From Alcaligenes pakistanensis (GTDB taxonomy: Bacteria > Pseudomonadota > Gammaproteobacteria > Burkholderiales > Burkholderiaceae_B), in contig NZ_BMZN01000001.1 of NCBI RefSeq assembly GCF_014652815.1, forward strand, positions 161,816 through 225,815: a DNA stretch of 64,000 nt. The letters run 5' to 3'. Below are positions 36,455 to 45,669 of this stretch, piece after piece; positions within the stretch are counted from its first letter, which is position 1, and the number at the start of each line of letters is the position of its first letter. The notes beneath the pieces were generated by a model. That model saw only the letters and a list, made by a program, of their open reading frames with translations. It had not been told where the DNA came from and searched no databases. The position numbers were made by a program, and so were the translations under genes.

Positions 36455-37074
36455 CCAGCCCGCAAATGCCATGCACCATTTACGTAGTCGATGACGACGA
36501 AGCCGTACGGGACTCCTTGCGCTGGCTATTGGAAGCCAACGGCTACCGGGTCCGCTGCTTTGCATCGGGCGAAGAGTTTTTAGGCGCTTATGACCCCGCA
36601 CAAGTGGCCGTCCTGATTGTGGACGTGCGTATGCCCGGCATGAGCGGCCTGGAGCTTCAAGAAGCCTTGATTGCCCGCAAATCGTCTATCCCGATTGTGT
36701 TCATTACCGGCCACGGCGACGTGCCTATGGCCGTGAGCACCATGAAAAAAGGGGCCATCGATTTTCTGGAAAAACCGTTTAACGAAGCCGATCTGCGCAC
36801 CATTGTGGGTCGCATGATCGAACAAGCCACGACTCGCGCCTCGCAGGCGCAGGTACAAAAAGATCAACAAGAAGTCCTGGGTCGCCTGACCGCCCGTGAG
36901 CAGCAAGTGCTGGAGCGCATTGTTGCCGGCCGTCTGAACAAGCAGATTGCTGGGGACTTGAATATCAGCATTAAAACTGTCGAAGCGCACCGCGCCAATA
37001 TCATGGAAAAACTGGAAGTTACTACGGTTGCCGACCTCATGAAAATCGCCCTCACCAAGTCCGAGGATGCGTAA
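36451..37074 (+). CDS. FixJ/NarL-type response regulator
   Basis: Transcription factor partner of the kinase, with an ATGA overlap at its start. The 207 residues have a receiver domain (about 8-125) with acidic Asp14-Asp15-Asp16 (YVVDDDEAV), phospho-acceptor Asp58 (LIVDVRMPGMSG), Thr in FITGHGDVPMA, and Lys in DFLEKPF. The C-terminal LuxR-type HTH lies at about 143-200 (LTAREQQVLERIVAGRLNKQ; ISIKTVEAHRANIM). This is the FixJ/TodT layout. Its stop is immediately followed by the folD ATG. Lying opposite aceE, it could control the pyruvate dehydrogenase operon, but that is inference from position. Confidence 0.9.
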   Translation: MTSPQMPCTIYVVDDDEAVRDSLRWLLEANGYRVRCFASGEEFLGAYDPAQVAVLIVDVRMPGMSGLELQEALIARKSSIPIVFITGHGDVPMAVSTMKKGAIDFLEKPFNEADLRTIVGRMIEQATTRASQAQVQKDQQEVLGRLTAREQQVLERIVAGRLNKQIAGDLNISIKTVEAHRANIMEKLEVTTVADLMKIALTKSEDA

Positions 37075-37938
37075 ATGAGTGCTCGCATTATTGATGGAAA
37101 AAAGCTGTCCGCTCAAATCAAGGAAGACGTCGCACAACGCGTCCAGGCCTTGCAACAAAAACACGGTATCCAGGCCGGTCTGACCGTGGTGCTGGTCGGT
37201 GAAGATCCGGCCTCCCAGGTGTATGTACGCAACAAGGGCCTGGCCTGCGAAGCCGCCGGCCTGAAGTCCGAAATCATCCGCCTGCCCGCGGACACCACCG
37301 AAACCAAATTGCTGGCCCTGATTACCCGCCTGAATCAGGACAGCTCGGTACACGGCATTCTGGTGCAATTGCCCCTGCCCGCCCATCTGGACGAGCACAA
37401 GGTCATTGAAACCATTGCCCCGCACAAAGACGTGGACGGTTTTCACGTCAGCAATGCGGGCATGCTGATGACTGGCAAGCCTTTGTTTGCACCGTGCACG
37501 CCTTACGGTGTCATGAAGATGCTGGAATCCGAAAACGTGACGCTACGCGGTGCCGAAGCCGTGATCGTCGGTGCCAGCAATATCGTCGGTAAACCCATGG
37601 CCATGCTCTTGCTGGCTGCGGGTGCCACCGTGACCCTGTGCAACTCCAAAACACGCGATCTGGCGGCTCAAACCCGCCGCGCCGACGTGCTGGTGGCGGC
37701 CGTTGGCCGTCCCGGCATCATTACTGGCGATATGGTCAAGCCCGGTGCCGTCGTGATCGACGTAGGTATCAACCGTGGCGCAGACGGCAAGCTGTGCGGT
37801 GACGTGGATTTTGCCAGCGCCAGCGCCGTAGCCTCGGCCATTACTCCCGTGCCCGGTGGCGTCGGCCCCATGACCATTGCCATGCTGCTGGTCAACACCT
37901 TGGAAGCGGCCGAACGCTCGGCCAACATCAGTCTTTAA
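37075..37938 (+). CDS. folD: Bifunctional methylene-THF dehydrogenase / methenyl-THF cyclohydrolase
   Basis: Interconverts one-carbon folates in the cytosol with NADP. The 287 residues are one fewer than E. coli FolD. Catalytic Tyr50 and Lys54 lie in [13 protein letters not shown]. The signatures [27 protein letters not shown] and [15 protein letters not shown] are intact. It starts directly after the response regulator stop with no gap, so it is probably cotranscribed with the two-component genes, although it is a housekeeping function. Confidence 0.97.
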   Translation: MSARIIDGKKLSAQIKEDVAQRVQALQQKHGIQAGLTVVLVGEDPASQVYVRNKGLACEAAGLKSEIIRLPADTTETKLLALITRLNQDSSVHGILVQLPLPAHLDEHKVIETIAPHKDVDGFHVSNAGMLMTGKPLFAPCTPYGVMKMLESENVTLRGAEAVIVGASNIVGKPMAMLLLAAGATVTLCNSKTRDLAAQTRRADVLVAAVGRPGIITGDMVKPGAVVIDVGINRGADGKLCGDVDFASASAVASAITPVPGGVGPMTIAMLLVNTLEAAERSANISL

Positions 37939-37953
37939 ATTAACTAACGGTTT

Positions 37954-40026
37954 ATGACGACAAATCCCTTACTGGTTCCTATCGACAGCCTGATTGACTA
38001 TCCCGCCATCCAGCCTGAGCACATTGAGCAGGCGGTGGATCATCTACTGGAGCTGGCCCGCCAAGCCGTAGACACAGTCTCCAACGACGATAGCGAACCC
38101 AGTTGGGACACCATCGTCGAGCCCATCACCGATGCCACCGAAACCTTGTATCGTGCTTGGTCGGTGGCCGGTCACCTGAACTCGGTCATCAATACGCCCG
38201 AGCTGCGCACGGTCTACAACCAGTGCTTGCCGCGCATGAGCGAGTTCTCGACCTGGGTGGGCTTGAACCGGCCTTTATTCCAGCGTTATCAGGCCCTGGC
38301 AGACAGCCCTGCGTTCGCCAATCTAAGCCCCCAGCGCCAACGTATCATTACCCTGGCCCTGCGTGATTTCCGCTTGAGCGGCGTGCAACTGGAAGGCCAG
38401 GCGCGTGACGACTACGCCCGTATTTCCGACGAACTGGCTCAGACCTCGCAGCAGTTCTCCGAGCACGTTCTGGACGCCATTGACCAATGGCATTACCTGA
38501 TCACCGATCAGGCCGAGCTGGCCGGCGTCCCCGATGACGTTCTGGCTGCTGCCCAACGTGCTGCACAAGACAATGAGCAAACAGGCTGGCGTCTGACGCT
38601 GAAAATGCCCTGCTATTTGCCTGTCATGCAATACGCACGCAATCAGACACTGCGTGAATTGATGTATCGAGCCTACACCACCATTGCGTCCGAGCAAGGT
38701 GATGCTCAATTTGATAACTCCCAGGCTATTGAAACTTTGCTGGACCTGCGCGCCCAGGAAGCCAGCCTGCTGGGCTTTGCCAGCTACGCCCATATGCGTC
38801 TGGAAACCCGCATGGCTGACACCCCTGAACAGGTGATGAGCTTCTTGCGCGATCTGGCCAACAAGGCCCGCCCCTATGCCCGCCAGGACCTGGACGAACT
38901 GCAAGCCTTCGCCCAGAAAGAACTGGGCCTGGAAACATTACAAGCCTGGGACGTGCCCTTTTGCGCCGAGCGCCTGCGCGAACAGCGCTACGCCTATTCG
39001 GAAGATGAGGTCAAACAGTACTTCACGGAACCTGCCGTACTAAGCGGCCTGTTCAAAGTAATCCAGCGCCTGTTTGACGTGACGCTGCGTGCAGCCGACA
39101 TTCCTGCCTGGCATCCCGCTGTGCGTCCTTTTGAGGTAATCGCATCGGATGGCAAAGTGCTGGGCTATCTGTACATGGACCTGCATGCCCGCCAAGGCAA
39201 GCAAGGCGGTGCCTGGGTTGATAGCGAGCGTAGCCGCCGCCGTCTGGGCGAAGAGCTGTGCCTGCCGATTGCCTATCTGGTGTGCAACTTCGCTGAACCC
39301 CAGCCCGGTCGCCCCGCCCTGCTGACGCATGACGATGTGATCACCCTGTTCCATGAATCCGGCCACGCCTTGCATACCTTGCTCTCGCGTGTGGACGATC
39401 CCGCCGCCTCGGCCTTCTCCGCCGTGGAATGGGACGCTATCGAGCTGCCTTCGCAGTTCATGGAAAACTTCTGCTGGGAATGGCCTGTCGTGCAGATGCT
39501 GACCGCCCACGTCGAAACTGGCGAACATCTGCCCCGCTCGCTCTACAACAAGCTGAATCTGGCGCGCAACTTCCAAAGCGGCATGCAAATGGTGCGTCAG
39601 CTGGAGTTCTCCCTGTTCGACATGTTGATCCACTCGCGCGACAGCGGCATGAGTATCGAGGCTGTCATGGAGATCCTCAGTCAGGTGCGCCAAGAAGTAG
39701 CCGTGCTGTTTCCACCCGAGTGGCACCGTTTCCCGCATCAGTTCTCGCACTTGTTTGCGGGCGGCTATGGTGCGGGTTACTACAGCTACAAATGGGCAGA
39801 AGTCCTGTCGGCCGATGCCTACTCGGCCTTTGAGGAAAAAGCCTATACCCACTCAGATGGGGCGCGTGATACGCTCGACAGCAATACGGGGCATCGCTTC
39901 TGGCGCGAGATTCTGTCCGTAGGGGGCGAGCGCCCTGCTGCCGACTCCTTCCGCGCTTTCCGTGGCCGCGATCCATCCATTACCGCCCTGCTCCGTCATA
40001 GCGGGCTTACCCCAGAGCCCGCCTAA
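37954..40026 (+). CDS. prlC: Oligopeptidase A (M3 family zinc metallopeptidase)
   Basis: Cytosolic zinc oligopeptidase that degrades short peptides, including cleaved signal peptides. The 690 residues are close to E. coli OpdA (680). The zinc site is His467-Glu468 and His471 in TLFHESGHALHTLLS, with the third ligand Glu in the following segment (SQFMENFCWEW). The GYGAGYYSYKWAEVLSADA block near the C-terminus is characteristic of the family. It lies 15 bases after folD and 15 before the SCO1-like gene. Confidence 0.95.
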   Translation: MTTNPLLVPIDSLIDYPAIQPEHIEQAVDHLLELARQAVDTVSNDDSEPSWDTIVEPITDATETLYRAWSVAGHLNSVINTPELRTVYNQCLPRMSEFSTWVGLNRPLFQRYQALADSPAFANLSPQRQRIITLALRDFRLSGVQLEGQARDDYARISDELAQTSQQFSEHVLDAIDQWHYLITDQAELAGVPDDVLAAAQRAAQDNEQTGWRLTLKMPCYLPVMQYARNQTLRELMYRAYTTIASEQGDAQFDNSQAIETLLDLRAQEASLLGFASYAHMRLETRMADTPEQVMSFLRDLANKARPYARQDLDELQAFAQKELGLETLQAWDVPFCAERLREQRYAYSEDEVKQYFTEPAVLSGLFKVIQRLFDVTLRAADIPAWHPAVRPFEVIASDGKVLGYLYMDLHARQGKQGGAWVDSERSRRRLGEELCLPIAYLVCNFAEPQPGRPALLTHDDVITLFHESGHALHTLLSRVDDPAASAFSAVEWDAIELPSQFMENFCWEWPVVQMLTAHVETGEHLPRSLYNKLNLARNFQSGMQMVRQLEFSLFDMLIHSRDSGMSIEAVMEILSQVRQEVAVLFPPEWHRFPHQFSHLFAGGYGAGYYSYKWAEVLSADAYSAFEEKAYTHSDGARDTLDSNTGHRFWREILSVGGERPAADSFRAFRGRDPSITALLRHSGLTPEPA

Positions 40027-40041
40027 ACCCAGAGGACGCCT

Positions 40042-40653
40042 ATGACACCCTGCCCAGCCCAGCCCATTCTTGTCTTCTTAAAGCAGTTTGGCCTGACGCT
40101 GGCGCTGGGCTTGTTTCTGGCGGGCAGCGTTGCCGCTGCCAATCTGCATCCCGTACGTGGCTTCTTACCTGATCTGCGCTTTTCTCTGCAAGCCGCTGGC
40201 CCCAAAACCGTCACCCAGGACGACTTCAAAGACAAAGTCGTCATGATGTTTTTTGGCTATGCCAGTTGCCCGGATATTTGTCCGACCACCCTAGCTCAAC
40301 TCGGTGCCGTCATGGAAGACCTAGGTCGTGATGCTGAGCAGGTACGCATCATCTTTGTCAGTGTGGACCCACACCGCGACACCCCCGACTCACTGGCCCG
40401 CTATGTAGCCGCGTTTGATGGCAAGCATACCGTCGGGCTAACGGGATCGGAAAGACAAATTACGGATCTGGCACGCCGTTACCGGGTGGCCTTTCAAATA
40501 GAAAAGCCGGACCCTAATAAGCCTGAAAACTACGAAGTCTCCCACAGTCGTGGTGTGTACATTTTCGATCAGACAGGGAAGGCCCGGTATTTGGCCCCCG
40601 ATACGGAATCTGTACAGGTTCTGGCCGATGGCGTGCGTAGTCTGCTGCCATAG
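40042..40653 (+). CDS. SCO1/SenC family copper-binding thioredoxin-fold protein
   Basis: Probably delivers copper to, or keeps reduced thiols in, the CuA site of cytochrome c oxidase. The 203 residues have an N-terminal hydrophobic segment (about 12-33) acting as signal or anchor, then a thioredoxin-like domain. Copper ligands Cys76 and Cys80 lie in FGYASCPDICPTTL and His168 in YEVSHSRGVYIF, the full SCO set. AGAGGA just upstream supports the start. No oxidase genes are nearby. The next two genes (disulfide reductase and CueR-like regulator) also suggest a metal-related context. Confidence 0.93.
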   Translation: MTPCPAQPILVFLKQFGLTLALGLFLAGSVAAANLHPVRGFLPDLRFSLQAAGPKTVTQDDFKDKVVMMFFGYASCPDICPTTLAQLGAVMEDLGRDAEQVRIIFVSVDPHRDTPDSLARYVAAFDGKHTVGLTGSERQITDLARRYRVAFQIEKPDPNKPENYEVSHSRGVYIFDQTGKARYLAPDTESVQVLADGVRSLLP

Positions 40654-40739
40654 GGAAGCGCCAAATTCTGGCCTTTTACCTGAGTAGCAGCTTGGCGCAC
40701 CGTTTTGCAGTGCACCACCCAAGCTTTACCGATGTCAGT

Positions 40740-42125
40740 TTATTTGTCTCGCAAAGCCGACTGAGCCTGACGTAAGGCGGTACGCAGACCTTCTTCCAGT
40801 ACTGGATGGTAAAACGGCATAGCCAGCATTTGATCCAGCGTCAGACCCATCTGCAAAGACCAGGCCAGCAAGTGAGCAATGTGCTCAGCCTGCGGCCCCA
40901 CCATCTCCGCCCCCAGAAAAGTGCCATTCTTATCGGCATACACATGCAGCAAGCCACGGTTCACCAGCATGACGCGAGCGCGCCCTTGATTGCCAAAATT
41001 CACGCTTCCCGTCACCGCGCCTTCTGGCAGTGACTTGAAGGGCGTACCGACTACCGCTACCTGCGGGTCGCTGAAGACCACCGCCATACGGGCCCGACGC
41101 GCCATAGGTTCGTCCTGTCCATTGCTGACAGCCTGCAGAGCGGCCAAACGACCATCATCAGCCGCCTCATGCAAAATAGGCGCACGCTGATTGACATCCC
41201 CCGCCAGATAGATGGATGTGCCCTTAAGCTGCAAGCTGGCCGTGTCATACACCGCGCGTCCTTTGCTATCCCATTGCACCGGCGTATTTTCCAGGCCCAT
41301 ATTGTCCAGCTGGGGGCTGCGACCTGCAGCACCCAGCACGTAGTCGTAATCTTCGACCACTTCCTTGCCATCAATCTGCAAACGCACACGCGCCTTGCCG
41401 TCAACCAGCTCACTACCCAGAACGGCCACATCGGCACGCAAGTTCAGTTCCTGAGTGAAAATAGCGCGTCCCGCTTCGCGCACCTCAGGGTCAGACAAAC
41501 CCGCCAGACTTTGGCTGCGATTGATAATCGCAACGTCCACGCCTAAACGAGCCAGCGCTTGGCCTAACTCCAGACCAATAACACCTGAGCCCACCACCAG
41601 CACCCGCTTGGGCAAGTCCGTCCAATTGAATACGTCTTCGTTATTGATCAGGCGATCACCCAAGGCTTCCAGCTCTTTGGGGCGCACAGGCGAGGAACCC
41701 GTGGCAATAATCACATGACCTGCAGTAATGCGGGTGTGATCGTCCACTTCCAAGACATGCTCGGACACAAAGCGGGCATGGCCACGCACTTTGTCTTCGG
41801 CGTCAAAGCCTTCCACATCATCAAGGACAAACTGCACAAAACGATCTCGCTCACGGCGCACCCGATCCATGACTTCTTTGCCATCAATGCGGATATTGCC
41901 ATCCACATGCACGCCAAAAGGAGCAGTATGACGCGCGTGATGCGCCGCATCGGCAGCGGCAATCAGTAGCTTGGACGGCATGCAGCCAACCCGTGCGCAC
42001 ATCGTGCCGTAGGGACCCGACTCGATCATCAGCGTTTTTTTTCCAGCCCGTTTGGCCGTACGATACGCTGTCATGCCCGCTGTCCCCGCTCCTATCACGG
42101 CCACATCACACTGAATTTCTTTCAT
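40740..42125 (-). CDS. Pyridine nucleotide-disulfide oxidoreductase, dihydrolipoyl dehydrogenase-like
   Basis: Flavoenzyme of the E3 / mercuric reductase family; the natural substrate is unknown. The 461 residues have FAD motif DVAVIGAGTAGMTAY, redox pair Cys43 and Cys48 in GTMCARVGCMPSK, NAD(P) motif RVLVVGSGVIGLELGQAL, and a C-terminal FYHPVLEEGL acid/base His. It lacks the lipoyl domain of the lpdA gene in this window and the N-terminal HMA domain and C-terminal Cys pair of MerA. It is divergent from a CueR-like regulator with 128 bases between starts, so a metal-linked disulfide reductase is a reasonable inference. Confidence 0.85.
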   Translation of the reverse strand: MKEIQCDVAVIGAGTAGMTAYRTAKRAGKKTLMIESGPYGTMCARVGCMPSKLLIAAADAAHHARHTAPFGVHVDGNIRIDGKEVMDRVRRERDRFVQFVLDDVEGFDAEDKVRGHARFVSEHVLEVDDHTRITAGHVIIATGSSPVRPKELEALGDRLINNEDVFNWTDLPKRVLVVGSGVIGLELGQALARLGVDVAIINRSQSLAGLSDPEVREAGRAIFTQELNLRADVAVLGSELVDGKARVRLQIDGKEVVEDYDYVLGAAGRSPQLDNMGLENTPVQWDSKGRAVYDTASLQLKGTSIYLAGDVNQRAPILHEAADDGRLAALQAVSNGQDEPMARRARMAVVFSDPQVAVVGTPFKSLPEGAVTGSVNFGNQGRARVMLVNRGLLHVYADKNGTFLGAEMVGPQAEHIAHLLAWSLQMGLTLDQMLAMPFYHPVLEEGLRTALRQAQSALRDK

Positions 42126-42185
42126 ATACGCTCCTTGAGTTCGTACTGGGGCAATCAGGGGCCTAATGACCTACCTCACCGCCCG

Positions 42186-42202
42186 TTCTACAATGTGCAG
42201 AA
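42186..42202. promoter_or_regulatory. Imperfect dyad in the reductase/CueR-like divergent region
   Basis: TTCTACA-ATG-TGCAGAA is a 7-3-7 inverted repeat with one mismatch. It lies between the divergent starts, but not inside an obvious 19-base MerR-type promoter spacer, so an operator role is tentative. Confidence 0.35.
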
Positions 42203-42253
42203 TTGACCCTTTCAATCATAACGCAGTCCACTTGCACTGCCCGAGGAAAGCCC

Positions 42254-42667
42254 ATGCTGATTAGTGAAGCGGCCCGCGTAACCGGCCTGACACCCAAGAT
42301 GATCCGGCACTATGAAGACCTGGGATTATTAAATAGCGAACGGGCCGCCAATGGTTACCGCGTCTATCAAACTCGGGATCTGGATACCTTGCTCTTTATT
42401 GTTCGCGCCAAGGACCTGGGTTTCAATCTGGCCGACATTCAGCAACTGACCAGCCTGTGGCGGGATGAACAACGCCCCAGCAGCGAGGTCAAGCAGCTGG
42501 CCCAGTCCCATATCAAAACACTGGAAAGCCGCGCCGCCCTGCTGCTGGATATGGCTGCAAAGCTGCGCGTACTGGCCGAGCAATGCCAAGGGGATCACCA
42601 GCCGGACTGCCCGATTCTGGATGGTCTGGAGGGCTCTCATTGCTCAGTACATGGTTCACGCAACTAG
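42254..42667 (+). CDS. MerR family regulator, CueR-type monovalent copper sensor
   Basis: DNA-distorting metal-responsive activator. The 137 residues have an N-terminal winged HTH (about 1-70, MLISEAARVTGLTPKMIRHY), a dimer helix, and a metal loop with Cys111 and Cys119 separated by seven residues (EQCQGDHQPDCPILDGLEG), matching E. coli CueR Cys112 and Cys120. Ser76, equivalent to CueR Ser77, marks the monovalent (Cu+/Ag+/Au+) class. The ATG at 42254 has AGGAAAG upstream; the longer frame adds 17 unrelated residues. No copA or cueO lies nearby, so the target could be the divergent reductase gene or distant genes. Confidence 0.88.
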   Translation: MLISEAARVTGLTPKMIRHYEDLGLLNSERAANGYRVYQTRDLDTLLFIVRAKDLGFNLADIQQLTSLWRDEQRPSSEVKQLAQSHIKTLESRAALLLDMAAKLRVLAEQCQGDHQPDCPILDGLEGSHCSVHGSRN

Positions 42668-42698
42668 CACAGCAGCCAGAACGCACAGACGCTTGCAC

Positions 42699-42737
42699 AA
42701 AAAAAGCTTCTCAAACCCGTTTAGGGGTCTGAGAAGC
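42699..42737 (-). terminator. Intrinsic terminator of the TRAP/catabolic operon
   Basis: On the minus strand an 8-pair outer stem (GCTTCTCA with TGAGAAGC) is extended by four further pairs around the loop and followed by seven T. It lies about 28 bases after the dctM stop and also faces the end of the convergent MerR gene. Confidence 0.92.
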
Positions 42738-42765
42738 AGCAATACATCACCCGCATCAAGATAGG

Positions 42766-44052
42766 TTAAGAGCCAGCCATCAGATTAGGCAGCCACACCG
42801 AAACTTGTGGGAACAAGGTCAAAATAACGAGCACGACCAAGGCGGTAAACAGGAAAGGAGCAATCCCGACCACACCGCGCTCCAAAGAGATACGCGCCAG
42901 CAAAGAGGAAATGTTCAGGCACAGACCAGCTGGTGGAGTAATCAAACCAATACACAGGTTCACCACTGCAACTACCGTGAAATGTGTAGGATCAATGCCC
43001 AGTTTCATGGCAATGGGATAGAGCACAGGAATCAACATCACCAAGGCCGCGTTGGTTTCCAGGAACATGCCCACAATCAGCAACAGCACATTGACGAACA
43101 ACAAGAACAACAGGGGGTTGCTGATGTTTTCCAATACAAAGGCGGAAATGGCTTCAGGAATACTGACATACGCCAACAACCAACTAAAGACACGTGCTGC
43201 TGCGACGATAATCATGATCACGGCGGTGGTATGGGCCGCACCGACCAAGCTATCGACAAAGATTTTCCACGTGATCTGACGGTAGATCAGCGTACCGACC
43301 ACCAGGGCGTAAATCACAGCCATGATGGCCGCTTCGGTAATGTTGAAAATGCCGCTGCGAATACCACCCAGAATAAAGACGGGCAGCAACAGCGCGAAGG
43401 CAGAATTTTTAAACGTCGTCCAGATTTCGCGGCCCGAGGCTTTGCCTTGAGTCGGGAAATTATTGCGTTTACTGATCCACCAGCTCATCACCAGCATGGA
43501 CAACATATACAGCACACCTGGCACGACACCTGCCAGGAACAAGGTCGTAATCGATTGTCCCGTCAGCACGGCCACAACGATGAACGGAATGGACGGCGGA
43601 ATAATGGGGGCCACCACGTTCGCTGCAGCAATCACGCCACCGGCAAAGCCAGGAGGATAGCCAGAGCGAATCATGGCTGGAATCATGATGCGGCCCAGGG
43701 CACTGGTGTCGGCCACGGCGGAACCGGAGATCCCGGCAAACATGCCAGAGGCCAATACGCCACTCATGGCCAGGCCGCCTTTAAAGCGACCCAACAAGGC
43801 ATTGGCAAAATCCAGCAGTCGACTGGTCAGGCCGCCGGAAGTCATCAAGCTACCAGCCAAGACAAAGAAAGGAATGGCCAGCAAGGAAAAACTGTCCAGG
43901 CCGCTGAACAATTGCTGGGGAACCGCCATCAGGCTGATGTCACCCAGTGCCACTAAGGCAGCCAGTACGCCCGCCGTGATAGCAAAGCCAATCGGCATAC
44001 CGATCAGCATGAGGATGAGCGTCAAAAGGGTAATTAAGGTTACGGTGATCAT
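42766..44052 (-). CDS. dctM: TRAP transporter large permease subunit (DctM family)
   Basis: Twelve-helix channel subunit that imports an organic acid with sodium or protons. The 428 residues are almost wholly hydrophobic. Typical features are LIGMPIGFAITAGVLAA near the N-terminus, GLTSRLLDFANALLGRFKGG, GISGSAVADTSALGRIMIP and the C-terminal GLITPPAGLCLNISS. It follows dctQ after 18 bases and is the last gene of the operon. Confidence 0.93.
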   Translation of the reverse strand: MITVTLITLLTLILMLIGMPIGFAITAGVLAALVALGDISLMAVPQQLFSGLDSFSLLAIPFFVLAGSLMTSGGLTSRLLDFANALLGRFKGGLAMSGVLASGMFAGISGSAVADTSALGRIMIPAMIRSGYPPGFAGGVIAAANVVAPIIPPSIPFIVVAVLTGQSITTLFLAGVVPGVLYMLSMLVMSWWISKRNNFPTQGKASGREIWTTFKNSAFALLLPVFILGGIRSGIFNITEAAIMAVIYALVVGTLIYRQITWKIFVDSLVGAAHTTAVIMIIVAAARVFSWLLAYVSIPEAISAFVLENISNPLLFLLFVNVLLLIVGMFLETNAALVMLIPVLYPIAMKLGIDPTHFTVVAVVNLCIGLITPPAGLCLNISSLLARISLERGVVGIAPFLFTALVVLVILTLFPQVSVWLPNLMAGS

Positions 44053-44070
44053 AAAAGGTATTTTCCGTAC

Positions 44071-44640
44071 TTAGGGATGCTCATCGGTACTGCCAGAGGT
44101 CCAGTCAGGCTGCGTGCCCAAGCGGATCAACAGCAAAATCACTACGCACAAGCCCATCCCCAGCCACAAAGAGGCATATACCCAGGACATGGGAATATCC
44201 ATAGCGGCCGACAGCTGAACGGCATTGATTTGCGCAAATTCCCAACCGTAGTAGGTGATGCTGAGTAAGGTAGCCAACATCAACAGGTCGCGAATAACTA
44301 AGACGCGCCGTTTGAGCTTTGCTGAAATGTGGTCCAGCAAAATCGTGACCGTGACGTGACCACTACGGCGCAGTACAGCCGCACTGCCCAGCAAGGAAAT
44401 CCACACCATCAAGAAGCGGGCAACCTCCTCACTCCAGGAGGACATATCTTTCAGGACATAGCGCGAGAAGATTTGCCATGCAATAACCGCACACATTACA
44501 AACATCATGGTGCCGATAATCCAATCCAGCGCCTTTTCAATTACAGACGCGGTTTTATCAGCCCAGTTTTCTGTTTTGGTCGGTACGTTGTTAGTTGTCA
44601 TAACTTTTACCAGTGGGGTCGGAGCATGACGGTAGGCCAT
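44071..44640 (-). CDS. dctQ: TRAP transporter small permease subunit (DctQ family)
   Basis: Four-helix subunit that pairs with DctM. The 189 residues have hydrophobic segments near 40-62, 75-95, 115-135 and 155-175, with the family motifs WQIFSRYVLKDMSSWSEE and RFLMVWISLLGSAAVLR (the SWSEE...W...LG signature). The start is not certain: an ATG at 44601 (176 residues) is equally possible. Neither start has a strong Shine-Dalgarno sequence. It lies between dctP (15 bases) and dctM. Confidence 0.88.
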   Translation of the reverse strand: MAYRHAPTPLVKVMTTNNVPTKTENWADKTASVIEKALDWIIGTMMFVMCAVIAWQIFSRYVLKDMSSWSEEVARFLMVWISLLGSAAVLRRSGHVTVTILLDHISAKLKRRVLVIRDLLMLATLLSITYYGWEFAQINAVQLSAAMDIPMSWVYASLWLGMGLCVVILLLIRLGTQPDWTSGSTDEHP

Positions 44641-44655
44641 GCCCCGATTTTTTCA

Positions 44656-45633
44656 TTATTGAACAGCGCGGATCTTGTCCAGCCAGACCTGCAGCTCGGG
44701 GAACTCTGCATCCATAGCTTGGATCTTGGTCCCAAAAGCCTCACGGTCTACCGCGTTAAATGCCATGCCTTTGCCGATCAGGAACTGCTTCATGTTTTCT
44801 TCTTCCACGATCATGCGATCCGTGGCTTCTTTCATCACACGCTCGCCCTCTTCCTGCAAAATTTGCCGTGTTTCTTCCGGCAGCTTCTTGAAGTAAGCGT
44901 CCGAGTAGATCAAGGTCATGGCGCCAATGGTGTGCTGGGTTTCAGCCACGTTCTTTTGCACTTCAAACAGATTGACGTTCTTGATCACTTCCAGGGGGTT
45001 TTCCTGGCCATCGATCATGCCGTGCTGCAAGGAGGTGAACAGTTCAGCCATGCCCATCGGCACCGGGCTGGCGCCCAGTGTGGTCCAGGTGCTGCGGTAC
45101 ATACGCAGTGGCGGAACACGCATTTTCAGGCCGTGCAAATCGTCCGGGTTCTGAATCAGGCGATTCGAAGTCAGGTAACGTGCGCCACGGTAGGCCGCGC
45201 CCATCAGCTTGAAGCCGCTTTCCTTGGTGATCTGGTCGTACAGCTCTTGACCCACTGTGCCGTTATACACAGCACGGTAGTGATCCATATCGCGAATCAG
45301 GTAAGGGTAAGCTTCAACACCGGCCGATTTGGCGTAACGGTCCAAGGCGCCCACGCTTTGCAGCACGATGTGATTGGTGCCCATGCGCAAGCCCTCGATG
45401 GACTGGGGCCAGTCACCGGTCAAGCCGTTGGCATCAATATTAATTTTGATTTTTCCGCCGGAACGCTCTTCTACCGCCGCCTTAAAGCGTTCTGCGGTTT
45501 GACCCCAATGATCTTGTGCCGCATAGATATGGGCAAATTTCAGTGTGACAGGTTTGATTTCGGCTTGTGCAACTGCGCTGCTGAACAGACCAACCGTGGC
45601 AAAAATGGTAGCGAGTAGAGAAAACTTTTTCAT
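44656..45633 (-). CDS. dctP: TRAP transporter substrate-binding protein (DctP family)
   Basis: Periplasmic binding protein that determines transporter specificity. The 325-residue precursor has a signal peptide cleaved after about Ala24 (SSAVAQA|EIKP). The mature protein has the TRAP-family GLKMRVPPLRMYR segment, whose first Arg normally pairs with the ligand carboxylate, then GMAELFTSLQHGMIDGQENPL, the standard DctP motif. The ligand is therefore very probably a carboxylate, but which one cannot be read. It is separated from the dehydroquinase-like gene by 36 bases. Confidence 0.92.
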   Translation of the reverse strand: MKKFSLLATIFATVGLFSSAVAQAEIKPVTLKFAHIYAAQDHWGQTAERFKAAVEERSGGKIKINIDANGLTGDWPQSIEGLRMGTNHIVLQSVGALDRYAKSAGVEAYPYLIRDMDHYRAVYNGTVGQELYDQITKESGFKLMGAAYRGARYLTSNRLIQNPDDLHGLKMRVPPLRMYRSTWTTLGASPVPMGMAELFTSLQHGMIDGQENPLEVIKNVNLFEVQKNVAETQHTIGAMTLIYSDAYFKKLPEETRQILQEEGERVMKEATDRMIVEEENMKQFLIGKGMAFNAVDREAFGTKIQAMDAEFPELQVWLDKIRAVQ

Positions 45634-45669
45634 GTCTTCCTCCGTATTAATGTTATGTAAGAAGAGGGA

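Noticed and set aside
40658-40698. GCGCCAA/TTGGCGC inverted repeat between the SCO1-like and reductase genes
   Set aside because: Only seven pairs with a 27-base loop and no T-run; not convincing as a terminator.
41057-41437. Possible frameshifted second copy of part of the disulfide reductase
   Set aside because: It is only the alternative frame of the intact reductase gene.
40740-42125. Mercuric reductase (merA) call
   Set aside because: Lacks the N-terminal HMA domain and the C-terminal vicinal cysteines; the nearby MerR protein has CueR-type, not MerR(Hg)-type, ligands.
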